This document shows, in pieces, positions 21,810-29,284 of a DNA stretch of 64,000 nucleotides. Position 1 is the stretch's first letter, and each line of letters opens with the position of its first letter. The notes below the pieces were generated by a model, which made no database searches, was not told the DNA's origin, and saw only the letters and a program-made list of their open reading frames with translations. The DNA is from a virus. Location of the stretch: the IMG/VR virus record IMGVR_UViG_3300047323_000361, positions 16,075-80,074 of that record, one strand, 5' to 3'. A program made the position numbers and the translations under genes.

Positions 21810-22070
21810 CTAGGTATGAAGCCGTTCACGCTCGTCGAGATAGTCAGAGACGCCGTTGTCCCAGAACGGACCGAACACGTACTGCGCCGTCGCGTCGTAC
21901 AGAGCGCTGCTGGCGACCGCCCCGCCATGAGGCAGCAGCTCCTCCGCCTGGACCGAGTTCTGCTGACCGGTGAGCAACGCCACCAGCGCGGCCTCGTCAG
22001 CCGACAGCCGGAGCGTCACCGCCTCGGGCGACCCGTCGTCTCGGAACTCGATGCTCTTGACCAAGGCCAT
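21810..22070 (-). CDS. Hypothetical protein ending in LHT (86 aa)
   Basis: ATG at 22070 with GAGGAG nine bases upstream; an ATG at 22079 is less well placed. Helical product (LRLSADEAALVALLTGQQNS). The last three residues are Leu-His-Thr (CTT-CAT-ACC, 21813-21821) directly before the stop codon. Not recognised. Confidence 0.65.
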   Translation of the reverse strand: MALVKSIEFRDDGSPEAVTLRLSADEAALVALLTGQQNSVQAEELLPHGGAVASSALYDATAQYVFGPFWDNGVSDYLDERERLHT

Positions 22071-22172
22071 CTCGGCCATCTCCTCTTCTTGTGCTCCGGC
22101 CGGGACAGCTCCCGGTACCGGTCCAGTACTCGTTGCTCGAACTTGCTCAGGTGTCTCAGCGGCGCTCCCGCC

Positions 22173-22547
22173 TCATCGGTCGTTCAGGGAGATCTCGATG
22201 CTGTTGCCGGACTTCGGGTGGAGAAGCAGGCTGCTGCTGCCGTGGACCGTCAGCCGGTTGTCCTCTTGCAGCGTCACGTGGAAGTACGACCACCAGTCCG
22301 GGTGGCGCTCCGGCTTGTACCGGAACTCGATCGGCGTCCACTGGTCGACCGCGAGGCGGCGCCGGTTCACGCTGTGCGGGTCGACGACGACGGGGGCGTT
22401 CTCCGCGACGTCGTTGTTGAGCAAGGCCCGCACGGAGGCCAGCTCCTGCTCCAGCCGGATGATCCGCTCACCCCTCGCCCGCAGGCGGTCCTTCACCCAC
22501 TTCGGCAGGCGCTCGAACCTCGGGTCCTCTTCGATCGGTGTGTTCAC
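22173..22547 (-). CDS. Hypothetical protein (124 aa)
   Basis: GTG at 22547 after AAGGAGCAGCC. N-terminal helix with coiled-coil character (RLEQELASVRALLNND), then a beta-rich half (WTPIEFRYKPERHPDWWSYF). Not recognised. Confidence 0.65.
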   Translation of the reverse strand: MNTPIEEDPRFERLPKWVKDRLRARGERIIRLEQELASVRALLNNDVAENAPVVVDPHSVNRRRLAVDQWTPIEFRYKPERHPDWWSYFHVTLQEDNRLTVHGSSSLLLHPKSGNSIEISLNDR

Positions 22548-22573
22548 GGCTGCTCCTTGTAACGTTGGCCGGG

Positions 22574-22620
22574 CCCCGGTGGGCGCCCGCACTAGACCTG
22601 CGGACGGCCACCGGGGTTTC
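22574..22620. terminator. Stem-loop between small genes
   Basis: CCCCGGTGG (22574-22582) and CCACCGGGG (22608-22616); T-run only on the plus strand. Confidence 0.5.
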
Positions 22621-22626
22621 GTTCAG

Positions 22627-22782
22627 CTAGCTGCGGTCGGCGCACTTCTCGCCGTTGGGGCACTCCTCGCGCGGGAAGCCATCCCCGCACAGGCGCGGGT
22701 CGATACCGATACCGGCGCCCAGCTCACCCAGTTCCAGCGGGCCTTCGTCCTGCACCCACCGGTCGGCGCTGTTCTCGTACAT
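22627..22782 (-). CDS. Hypothetical small protein (51 aa)
   Basis: TGATG overlap with the upstream gene. Three cysteines near the C-terminus (LCGDGFPREECPNGEKCAD), possibly zinc-binding. Not recognised. Confidence 0.55.
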   Translation of the reverse strand: MYENSADRWVQDEGPLELGELGAGIGIDPRLCGDGFPREECPNGEKCADRS

Positions 22783-23039
22783 CAGATGTCCACCTTCTCC
22801 AGTCGCTCCCAGACCGGGCCCCAGCCGTCGCGGGTACCGTCCAGCAGGCCCGAGGCCTTGATGACGTAGTCCCGGTGCAGGGAGCGGTTCTCCAGGAGGC
22901 CATCCTCGGTGAGCACGTCCCCACGCCAGGCGCCGGACGACCCCTGCGTGACCGAGCGGATGATCCCCGGGGCCAGGGAGTGGTTGTACATGATCGAGAC
23001 ACGGTCGCCGACCCTGTACGGTGCGCGCTGCTTAGCCAT
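22782..23039 (-). CDS. Hypothetical SH3-like protein (85 aa)
   Basis: RBS GAAGGAGGAACC. Beta-barrel-like YRVGDRVSIMYNHSLAPGII then SSGAWRGDVLTEDG, resembling small SH3 or KOW-type domains. Its leader carries a 10-bp-arm inverted repeat. Confidence 0.6.
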   Translation of the reverse strand: MAKQRAPYRVGDRVSIMYNHSLAPGIIRSVTQGSSGAWRGDVLTEDGLLENRSLHRDYVIKASGLLDGTRDGWGPVWERLEKVDI

Positions 23040-23055
23040 GGTTCCTCCTTCTGCG

Positions 23056-23076
23056 TTACTGCTTCGGAAGCAGTAA
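23056..23076 (-). promoter_or_regulatory. 10-bp-arm palindrome in the leader of the 22782 gene
   Basis: TTACTGCTTC and GAAGCAGTAA around one central base, 6 bp past the -10 of the adjacent promoter. A half site GGAAGCAGTAA recurs at 40057. Likely operator or RNA hairpin. Confidence 0.5.
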
Positions 23077-23081
23077 GAGGA

Positions 23082-23110
23082 ATCTATCCCGAGCTACTAC
23101 GTCTCGTCAA
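23082..23110 (-). promoter_or_regulatory. Promoter for 22627-23039 genes
   Basis: TTGACG (23105-23110), 17 bp, ATAGAT (23082-23087). Confidence 0.6.
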
Positions 23111-23143
23111 GCCGTATCGCTAATCGACTTTCCAAGCATGAAG

Positions 23144-23178
23144 AAGGCCCCCACCCGGTCTCCCAGGCAGGGGCCTAC
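23144..23178 (-). terminator. Terminator of the 23194-26704 operon
   Basis: AGGCCCC and GGGGCCT arms; on the minus strand followed by TTCTTC. It closes a long string of overlapping genes. Confidence 0.7.
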
Positions 23179-23193
23179 AACACCGCTACGTAG

Positions 23194-23358
23194 CTACTCA
23201 GTTCGCGTGATCGTGATCCTTGAGGTGACGTCGTCGCTCAGCAGGGACTCCACGGTCTGCGCCACCTGCTCCGGAGCCTCGACCTCGATCTGGGACGACT
23301 GCGCCCGCCGCTGCCCCGTCTTCAGGGGGTGCTGGTACTTGACTACGTACTTCGACAC
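23194..23358 (-). CDS. Hypothetical small protein (54 aa)
   Basis: GTG at 23358 after AGGAGGGGTATGAC. Product SKYVVKYQHPLKTGQRRAQS with a beta/alpha look, last gene of the operon. Not recognised. Confidence 0.55.
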   Translation of the reverse strand: MSKYVVKYQHPLKTGQRRAQSSQIEVEAPEQVAQTVESLLSDDVTSRITITRTE

Positions 23359-23359
23359 G

Positions 23360-23791
23360 TCATACCCCTCCTACGAGTGCCTGCACCACCTTGTTCAGCG
23401 CACGCTGCGCCGACCGCTTCCCTGACTCGATGCTGGAGCACGTGAGGAACCGCTCGTCGTCTCCCCCACCGAGGAACAGGGAGTAGTTGCACGAGTCCAT
23501 GGCTGAACTCTCGTATGTGTACCTGAAGACGTCAGCCACCTTCCGATCGCCGATGTAGCCGACCCACAGTTCCCCCTTGGGGTGCGCCTCCTGGCGCCAC
23601 TCGATCGACTGCGCCTTGATGGGTGGCTTCTTCTTGGGCTCCGCTGGATGCCCCCTGCGGACCGCCTCAACCCGAGTGCATCCCTGATTGTCGATGGCGT
23701 GCTGAAGGTCAGCACCAATGCCCCGGTCGTCGTAAACCTCGATCACCGTGGGGCGTGGCTGCTCTGGCTCCCAGTAACGCAGCTTCCACAT
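23360..23791 (-). CDS. Hypothetical protein (143 aa)
   Basis: ATG at 23791, two bases past the upstream stop. Contains WKLRYWEPEQPRPTVIEVYD and GELWVGYIGDRKVADVFRYT, then a conserved-looking SIESGKRSAQRALNK tail. Not recognised. Confidence 0.65.
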   Translation of the reverse strand: MWKLRYWEPEQPRPTVIEVYDDRGIGADLQHAIDNQGCTRVEAVRRGHPAEPKKKPPIKAQSIEWRQEAHPKGELWVGYIGDRKVADVFRYTYESSAMDSCNYSLFLGGGDDERFLTCSSIESGKRSAQRALNKVVQALVGGV

Positions 23792-23792
23792 G

Positions 23793-23981
23793 TCAGTTCT
23801 CCCGCACCCTCTCGTAGACCCCGTGATAGATGGCTTCGGCCACCTCAACCGGCATCTTCAACGCCATCTCCCCGCCGACGGTCTCCACCAGCACAACGAC
23901 CCCCGCGTCCCCAGGTTCGCGCTCGGAGGGGTCCACAGCCACCAACTTGGTGATCTCCAGCGGGATGGGCAACTTTGGCAT
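23793..23981 (-). CDS. Hypothetical protein (62 aa)
   Basis: Begins MPKLPIPLEITKLVAVD; beta strand plus one helix (MPVEVAEAIYHGVYER). RBS precedes in the upstream gene end. Not recognised. Confidence 0.6.
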   Translation of the reverse strand: MPKLPIPLEITKLVAVDPSEREPGDAGVVVLVETVGGEMALKMPVEVAEAIYHGVYERVREN

Positions 23982-23982
23982 G

Positions 23983-24600
23983 TCAGTTCTCCCTCGTGGC
24001 CAGCTCGGCCGCGCGCTTGTCGAGGTCCTTCTCCAGGTTCTCGGCGGCCAGCCGAAGGGTCCGCTCGATGTCCTCGAAGCCCTGCTTAGGCGTGGCCTCG
24101 GCCGCCTCGGCCGCCGCAGCGGCGGACTCCCGCAGGCGCTCGATGGCCCACTCGGTGCCGTCCAGGTTCTCGCGGATCAGCAGCACGTTCAGCGCCATGT
24201 CGAAGGAGGCCCGCTGCGCGCTACGTCGGACCCTCCGGCTGATCTCCACCGAGGACACCGGCTTCTCCGCGCCCCCGTTGGCGCGGTCGGTCCACTCCTT
24301 GGCGATCTCGCGCACCCACTCCGGCGCCACGCTGTCCGGCCCCAGCGGCTCCATGAAGGTGACGGTGTAGTCCCGCTTCGTGGCAACCTGTCCGTCCCGG
24401 ACCTTGGGGCCCACCACACCTACCGACGACACCTCCCACACGCCCGTCTCCGTGTGCGGGAACAGGCCCACGCCCATAGCAGTCGGGCGCACCGTCCCGA
24501 GGCTGGGTACCTCCGGGTTCGACGTGTCCGGCGCTCCCGTCACGTCCAGCGAGATCTGCCAGTTCGAGTGATCCCGGACGGTGGACTCCACAGCGCTCAT
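23983..24600 (-). CDS. Hypothetical protein (205 aa)
   Basis: TGATG overlap with the upstream gene. N-terminal beta-rich region and C-terminal helices with an Ala run (ESAAAAAEAAEATP). No family recognised. Confidence 0.65.
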   Translation of the reverse strand: MSAVESTVRDHSNWQISLDVTGAPDTSNPEVPSLGTVRPTAMGVGLFPHTETGVWEVSSVGVVGPKVRDGQVATKRDYTVTFMEPLGPDSVAPEWVREIAKEWTDRANGGAEKPVSSVEISRRVRRSAQRASFDMALNVLLIRENLDGTEWAIERLRESAAAAAEAAEATPKQGFEDIERTLRLAAENLEKDLDKRAAELATREN

Positions 24601-25019
24601 CAGTCGTCTTCCTCGTCTTCCTCGTTCATCACGTGCATGTAGTCAATCGCGTCCTGGTCACCGGCCGCAGCGGCTTTGGCCCACCAGACGCGCGCCACGT
24701 CGTCGCCGTGCAGGACCTCCACCAGCTCGGCGATGCGGCGCAACTGACGCGGCTCCGGACCCTCGACCGCCAGCAGCTCGGCCAACTCGGGCTCCGTAGT
24801 CCGCCCCGGATTTTCAAATGCCTGATATTCGCCGGCGAGTTCCCCCTCGATTCGCCGTCGCGAGTCCACGATGTCCTGCGGCGTGTAGCCGAAGTTCAGG
24901 CGGGCCCGGCTGAGCAGCTCATCGATGGTCGGGGCCGGGCCCGGCCGGGGCCGGGAAGTGTGGGCGCACTCCCGGCAGCCTTCCTCGGGTTCCGGGTGTT
25001 CGTCAGCATGAGAGGTCAC
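24600..25019 (-). CDS. Hypothetical protein (139 aa)
   Basis: GTG at 25019 overlaps the upstream stop. Starts with a His/Cys cluster (SHADEHPEPEEGCRECAH), possibly metal-binding; the C-terminus is acidic (NEEDEEDD). Not recognised. Confidence 0.6.
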   Translation of the reverse strand: MTSHADEHPEPEEGCRECAHTSRPRPGPAPTIDELLSRARLNFGYTPQDIVDSRRRIEGELAGEYQAFENPGRTTEPELAELLAVEGPEPRQLRRIAELVEVLHGDDVARVWWAKAAAAGDQDAIDYMHVMNEEDEEDD

Positions 25020-25126
25020 GACCCGGCGCTCCGCGCCTCCGCCGAACCCTTGAAGAAGGACTCGTAGCTCTCGAACGCGCGCGAGACCCCGGCCTCCTCG
25101 TCGCGGTACCACTTCGGGTCGCTCAT
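25016..25126 (-). CDS. Small hypothetical protein (36 aa)
   Basis: ATGA overlap upstream and GTGA overlap downstream. MSDPKWYRDEEAGVSRAFES; nothing more can be said. Confidence 0.5.
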   Translation of the reverse strand: MSDPKWYRDEEAGVSRAFESYESFFKGSAEARSAGS

Positions 25127-25368
25127 CCCTGCGCCCTCCACTTCCGGATCTGGCGCTGGATCTTATGGACAGCCGAGGAGTTCGCGTCCCGCGTCATAAC
25201 GATGTTTCGATCGCCGTCCACGGTCCGGCGCTCCAGTCGCTGCCAGACCTCCTCCCAGTCGATGGTTCCTGTGGGGAAGTAGCCCGTAATGATGTCCTGG
25301 ACGTATTCCATAACTCGGGGGGTGACGTCGCCCGCCTCGACGATCCGGTGATCCTCGGTCTCGTTCAC
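25123..25368 (-). CDS. Hypothetical protein (81 aa)
   Basis: Overlaps both neighbours by four bases. Charged helical product (EEVWQRLERRTVDGDRNIV). Not recognised. Confidence 0.65.
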   Translation of the reverse strand: MNETEDHRIVEAGDVTPRVMEYVQDIITGYFPTGTIDWEEVWQRLERRTVDGDRNIVMTRDANSSAVHKIQRQIRKWRAQG

Positions 25369-25970
25369 TTCTCCCCCTCGCGCAGGTGCTCCGGCAGTTC
25401 CAGGCTCCAGCCCAACACGTCCGGGTGCAGCATGCGTGCCGCCTCCGTGAACACCGCGCGGCTGGTCGTCCCACCCTTGGGGGCCGGAGCCTTCGGCGCC
25501 CGGTCCGCGTTCTTCTGCATGAGTTCGGCGTCCACCTGGGCCTGGTCCCGTCGGGTGTCCGCCACGACCTTGTCCAGCAGCCGGATCATCTCGGCCGCCG
25601 TGTCCTCGGGGTGCCCGACCTTGATCCGCTGCACCAACTGCTCGTAAGCCGTAGCCACTGCCGCTCCACCCTTCTCTTGCGTCTGCTGCTTGTAGATCTC
25701 GTGGAGTTGCCGAGAGGCTTCGGACAGGCTGTACGTCTCGTCCGGGTGGGCTTCACCCTTCGGGTCGCTCGCCAACCAGAAGAACCACTGGAGTTCCTTC
25801 TTCTTGGAGTAGGACCCCGCAGCGTTGCCACTCTGGACCACCGGCCAGTTGCTTTCGATATACCCGATCAACGTGCCGTCCGCATAAATCGCGTATTTAG
25901 TCAGCGCCTTCATGGTGTCGAATGGCTTCTTGCGCCAAAGCACCTTGCGGGTGATCGTGTGGTCGCTCAC
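25365..25970 (-). CDS. Hypothetical protein (201 aa)
   Basis: GTG at 25970 after GAGGAGGAAGAGAA. N-terminal beta region (KYAIYADGTLIGYIESNW), then a W-rich patch and long helices. Not recognised. Confidence 0.65.
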   Translation of the reverse strand: MSDHTITRKVLWRKKPFDTMKALTKYAIYADGTLIGYIESNWPVVQSGNAAGSYSKKKELQWFFWLASDPKGEAHPDETYSLSEASRQLHEIYKQQTQEKGGAAVATAYEQLVQRIKVGHPEDTAAEMIRLLDKVVADTRRDQAQVDAELMQKNADRAPKAPAPKGGTTSRAVFTEAARMLHPDVLGWSLELPEHLREGEK

Positions 25971-26053
25971 TTCTCTTCCTCCTCCCTCATGGGACCAACG
26001 AGCAGTGGCCGTTCCTGGCACAGGTAGTACGGGCACGGCCAGCGCTCCTTCAC
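25967..26053 (-). CDS. Very small hypothetical protein (28 aa)
   Basis: GTGA overlap with the upstream stop and GTGA overlap downstream. Product MKERWPCPYYLCQERP with a C-x4-C pair. Supported only by layout. Confidence 0.4.
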   Translation of the reverse strand: MKERWPCPYYLCQERPLLVGPMREEEEK

Positions 26054-26433
26054 TTGATCTCCCCGCGCTCGGCACGCTCCATCACGTCGAGCAGCGCCTC
26101 CAGGACCGCGATCGGCTTCGGCCCGCCGCGCCACGCCTCAATACCGTGACGCCGCAGCGACTCCTCCAGCGACTCGCGGCTCTTCTCCGCCTCGTAGTCC
26201 TCGCGGGTCATCACCTGGGTGTGGCCGTAGTTGTCGTTCCGGACCCCGTTCTCGATCCGGTAGGCCAGCGTCTTACCCTCGGGGCTGCGCTCGCTCACCG
26301 GGATGTGCAGCAGCGTGCGGCCGACCTTGACGACGGTCACCTCCTCGGGCGTCTGCTCCCTCTCGCGCCTGCCACCCATCTTCGTCAGCAGCAGCAGCTT
26401 GTCCCCGACCTTCACACCCTCAAGACTCGGCAT
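26050..26433 (-). CDS. Hypothetical protein (127 aa)
   Basis: SH3-like N-terminus (GVKVGDKLLLLTKMGGR and VTVVKVGRTLLHIPV), then charged helices (TREDYEAEKSRESLEESL). LLHI here uses CTG-CTG-CAC-ATC, so it is not a copy of the repeated motif. Not recognised. Confidence 0.65.
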   Translation of the reverse strand: MPSLEGVKVGDKLLLLTKMGGRREREQTPEEVTVVKVGRTLLHIPVSERSPEGKTLAYRIENGVRNDNYGHTQVMTREDYEAEKSRESLEESLRRHGIEAWRGGPKPIAVLEALLDVMERAERGEIK

Positions 26434-26434
26434 C

Positions 26435-26704
26435 TCAGGCACCCGCCTTCTTCTTGTCCGCCACCACGGGCACCTCGTCGATGAAGTTCTTGACGTAGAT
26501 CCAGCGACCGCTGGTCCGGTTCCTGCGGTGCAGTCCCAGCCGGGTGCTCGGCTCGTCCTCGGACTCCTCGACCTTTTCCCACTTGTACTCGTTGTCGCCC
26601 GTGATCCCGGTGATCGACTTCTCGGCACGAGCCTTCAACGCGTCCAGGTCGCCAGCCGCGATCGGCCCGCTGCCGCTCGACAGTACGTACGTCTTCGCTG
26701 CCAT
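26435..26704 (-). CDS. Hypothetical protein (89 aa)
   Basis: First gene of the 23194-26704 operon; RBS GGGAGTTGGG. Contains SGSGPIAAGDLDALKARAEK and RWIYVKNFIDEVPVV. Not recognised. Confidence 0.65.
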   Translation of the reverse strand: MAAKTYVLSSGSGPIAAGDLDALKARAEKSITGITGDNEYKWEKVEESEDEPSTRLGLHRRNRTSGRWIYVKNFIDEVPVVADKKKAGA

Positions 26705-26739
26705 CCCAACTCCCCTTCCGTCGTTCTCAATTACGGGAT

Positions 26740-26768
26740 AAGACTATGCGCTACCCGACCCCATGTCA
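26740..26768 (-). promoter_or_regulatory. Promoter of the 23194-26704 operon
   Basis: TTGACA (26763-26768), 17 bp, TAGTCT (26740-26745). Confidence 0.75.
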
Positions 26769-26796
26769 AGCACTTTCACCCACTCGCTTGCGTGGC

Positions 26797-26811
26797 AGGA
26801 ACCGCTGGTTC
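26797..26811 (+). promoter_or_regulatory. Inverted repeat before plus-strand gene
   Basis: GGAACC-GCT-GGTTCC, 17 bp upstream of the plus ATG at 26828, with TACTCT at 26815-26820 as a possible -10. Confidence 0.4.
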
Positions 26812-26827
26812 CGCTTACTCTCAAATC

Positions 26828-27046
26828 ATGCGAAACGTGCGTGACGCCCTGATGTGGCGTACTACCCGAGCCGCCGCGCTCGCCGAAGCCAAGAAGCTGA
26901 AGGCCTCCGCCCGCCGCATGGGCTACGACATCGTGGTGCGCAGCACCCTCCGCAGGCTCGGTCCGGACTACACCTTCAAGGGCCCGCCCTACGGCCTGTT
27001 CCTCGAACCCCACAGCACCTCGGACTCGTCGTCCAGCAGTCCCTAA
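26828..27046 (+). CDS. Plus-strand hypothetical protein (72 aa)
   Basis: Basic N-terminal helix (RDALMWRTTRAAALAEAKKL) and KASARRMGYDIVVR, ending in a Ser run. No Shine-Dalgarno; a possible -10 lies just 8 bp upstream, so leaderless. Divergent from the 26704 operon and closed by a 17-bp-stem terminator. Possibly a small regulator; unrecognised. Confidence 0.6.
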   Translation: MRNVRDALMWRTTRAAALAEAKKLKASARRMGYDIVVRSTLRRLGPDYTFKGPPYGLFLEPHSTSDSSSSSP

Positions 27047-27051
27047 AATGC

Positions 27052-27108
27052 AGCGAGCCCCACCGTCACCTGGCGTCCAGGCCAGACTGCATGACGGTGG
27101 GGCTCGCT
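27052..27108. terminator. Long-stem bidirectional terminator
   Basis: AGCGAGCCCCACCGTCA pairs perfectly with TGACGGTGGGGCTCGCT (17 bp), between convergent genes. Confidence 0.85.
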
Positions 27109-27180
27109 ACTTCCGCACTCGGTTCCCTACCGGAAACCAACCGCAGGCATCGTAGCGCACCCCTACGTCCCGAGCGGCCC

Positions 27181-27306
27181 CTAGCCGTCACGCTCGACCA
27201 GCGTCTGCTCGTACTCCGGCGGCAGCTCCCCGTGCTCCTCGTAGTACCTCCGCAGCTTCTCGATGCTCTCGTCCGTCACACCGTTCGGACCATGCTCAAT
27301 CTCCAT
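27181..27306 (-). CDS. Small hypothetical protein (41 aa)
   Basis: ATG at 27306 after GGGAGGTCGGC. Product EIEHGPNGVTDESIEKLRRY with a Pro-Glu tail. Not recognised. Confidence 0.6.
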   Translation of the reverse strand: MEIEHGPNGVTDESIEKLRRYYEEHGELPPEYEQTLVERDG

Positions 27307-27309
27307 GCC

Positions 27310-27940
27310 GACCTCCCTTGAGTCGGTCGATCCTCCCACTCCCCCGGCGCCCCGATCCCCCAATTCCCCGAATCCCCCGGCCACTGTGACACTGTCCGGT
27401 TCCTACATTCGGTGCGCTGCGCGGCTGTCCGGGCCCCCTAGGTCTGGAATTTATGCGTTTAAGGGTAGGGGGGTGCATATTTATTCATTTGCTAGCACAC
27501 TTGACAGCCCTTTGTCAACTCGGACACATGGGACGCACCCTAGGCATCGCGCTTCTGACCAGTATGTGCACCCTTCACCCCTGGAGTGAGGTACGTCACA
27601 ATGGGGCGCAGCGTGGCCCTATGCACACGGCCGGGCATCTGTCAATAGGCAGTTTCTATGCATGCCTATTCAGCGTTATTCATGCGCGGCCACTGCCCTA
27701 TTCACCGAATTGCGCCCCTGTTTATATGTCCCGAGATATGGAGAGCGGGGCGCGACTGTAGCAACTCGACAACCAGGGGGCCGGAGAGTTTCACGGCATT
27801 GGGTGTGCGGTCGCATGGTGGGCGGTCGCATGGCCAGAGGGGTTGACGTAGCTGTGTCTCATGTGCAGTAGCCAGCAGTGGGGAGCCTTCCCCCGGCCCC
27901 GGATCCCTGGCCTGTTGTCGGCGGCGGGCGCATGCTGGAG
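27310..27940. other. AT-rich intergenic region, candidate origin or genome-end region
   Basis: About 630 bp with no convincing gene. Lower GC than the rest. Holds TATTCA four times (27480, 27668, 27678, 27699), AATAGGCA/TGCCTATT inverted arms (27644-27651, 27663-27670), a direct repeat GCGGTCGCATGG near 27810 and 27826, and the divergent promoter at 27501-27518. Confidence 0.45.
27501..27518. promoter_or_regulatory. Overlapping divergent promoter core
   Basis: TTGACAGCCCTTTGTCAA gives one -35 on each strand facing opposite ways: plus -35 at 27501-27506 with ACACAT 17 bp on, minus -35 at 27513-27518 with CTAGCA 17 bp on. Confidence 0.5.
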
Positions 27941-27954
27941 GGGTGACTATCGGC

Positions 27955-28269
27955 ATGTCGTGGGGTGCCCTGGAACACGGGCAGGCGTGGGGAGAGTTCC
28001 CGGACGTTGAACAGTGCGCGCGGGCCCTGAACAGCTCTCTACGGCGCACGCTGGGCAGGATGCCGCCCGGGTGGCGGGGGTGCATGCTGAAGAACTCAGT
28101 TCACGTGCTGCGCGTCGACATGTGCACGGCGGGGCTGCACGCGGTGGCGCATGGGCGGACGTGGCACGGGGCCCATGGGGGCGTCTGGGTGTCCCTGTAT
28201 CCACGTGGTGGAGGCAAACACGAGAAACCCCCCACCGGCCCGGTATTGGGGCGGTGGGGGGCTGCGTAG
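27955..28269 (+). CDS. Possible plus-strand hypothetical protein (104 aa)
   Basis: High GC at third positions and a protein-like N-terminus (SWGALEHGQAWGEFPDVEQC) favour coding; the tail runs through the terminator hairpin at 28224-28263, which argues against it. GTG at 27943 is an alternative start. Not recognised. Confidence 0.45.
   Translation: MSWGALEHGQAWGEFPDVEQCARALNSSLRRTLGRMPPGWRGCMLKNSVHVLRVDMCTAGLHAVAHGRTWHGAHGGVWVSLYPRGGGKHEKPPTGPVLGRWGAA
28224..28263 (-). terminator. Terminator after 28281 gene
   Basis: CCCCCCACCG and CGGTGGGGGG arms flanking a 16-base loop. Confidence 0.75.
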
Positions 28270-28280
28270 GGCCGTTGGGG

Positions 28281-28802
28281 TTACAGGTCTGCGTCCGCTT
28301 CGGCCTGCGCGATACACGGGCAGGTGTCAGCGTGATACGCGCTCCCATTGGCCGCGCGGGGCGTGCCGTCCTCGTAGAACCCGGCGACGGTGTAGACCAT
28401 GCGGTGACCGTTGGTCGCAATGCCGGTGTATTCGTCGCCGACGGCGAGGGGCGCGGCTGCGTTGGGGCGAGCGGCGGTGCCATCCTCACGGCCCCAACGC
28501 AGCGCGTCGGACAGTTCGGGGCGGTAGGCGAGCACGCGGCGCAGGTCGGCCAGGAACGGAGTACGGTCGAACGCTTCCCCGTCGGTGTAGGCGTCGATTG
28601 CTCCGAGCATGTACGCCACGGCCTTACGTCCCTCGTTGCGCGCGGACTCCCACATGTACTGATGTCCCGAGGGACTGGCGGCCAGGATCACGCGGTACCC
28701 CTTACCGTCGTGGCCGGTGCCGACCATGACGGATACCTCTTCTTTGGTGAGCGCTCCCAGGTGGGCGGCGACGGTGGCGGCGACAGTGTGTGTGATGCGC
28801 AT
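28281..28802 (-). CDS. Hypothetical protein (173 aa)
   Basis: Contains SVMVGTGHDGKGYRVILAAS, GEAFDRTPFLADLRRVLAYR and a C-terminal TCPCIAQ. RBS ACAGGAGGACAC within the shared leader sequence. Not recognised. Confidence 0.65.
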   Translation of the reverse strand: MRITHTVAATVAAHLGALTKEEVSVMVGTGHDGKGYRVILAASPSGHQYMWESARNEGRKAVAYMLGAIDAYTDGEAFDRTPFLADLRRVLAYRPELSDALRWGREDGTAARPNAAAPLAVGDEYTGIATNGHRMVYTVAGFYEDGTPRAANGSAYHADTCPCIAQAEADADL

Positions 28803-28853
28803 GGGGTGTGTCCTCCTGTTGCGGGGGCGGTTGGTGGGGTGTGGGGCGGGTGC

Positions 28854-29213
28854 CTACAGGCCCAACAGCGTTTCTACGGCCGTAGCAAGGTCCATCGCGG
28901 CGGTGTGCTCGTCGTCGTCGCTGCCCGCTTCGGATGCGGCGTGCAGGGCGGCCAGGGCGTCGCGGACGGCGCGGACGGGGTCGGGGGCGGATCCCTCCTG
29001 GTCCTCTACGTTCTCGTCGTCCACCTCGAACAGGTGCAGGGGCGCACCTTCGTTGTAGCTGACTTCCGTCAGGACGACGGGCGCGCCGTTGCCGAGTCGG
29101 GCGTTAACGTCGTACGCGATGATCTCCCGCACGGCCGCTTCCGCTTCCTCACGGGTGGGGGCGTCGGCGCGGACGACGGCGGACAGGGTGACGTCAAAGG
29201 CGTACTCAGACAT
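28854..29213 (-). CDS. Hypothetical acidic protein (119 aa)
   Basis: Beta-alpha N-terminus (YAFDVTLSAVVRADAPTREE) and an acidic C-terminal half. Not recognised; transcribed with the 29285 gene unless the stem at 29241 stops it. Confidence 0.65.
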   Translation of the reverse strand: MSEYAFDVTLSAVVRADAPTREEAEAAVREIIAYDVNARLGNGAPVVLTEVSYNEGAPLHLFEVDDENVEDQEGSAPDPVRAVRDALAALHAASEAGSDDDEHTAAMDLATAVETLLGL

Positions 29214-29240
29214 GGGGGTGACCTTTCGGTTTGGTGGGAG

Positions 29241-29267
29241 GGGGGCCGGAGCGTTTCCCCGGCCCCC
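29241..29267 (-). terminator. Stem-loop after 29285 gene
   Basis: GGGGGCCGG (29241-29249) and CCGGCCCCC (29259-29267). Confidence 0.55.
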
Positions 29268-29284
29268 GGGGGTTGGGGCGGGTG

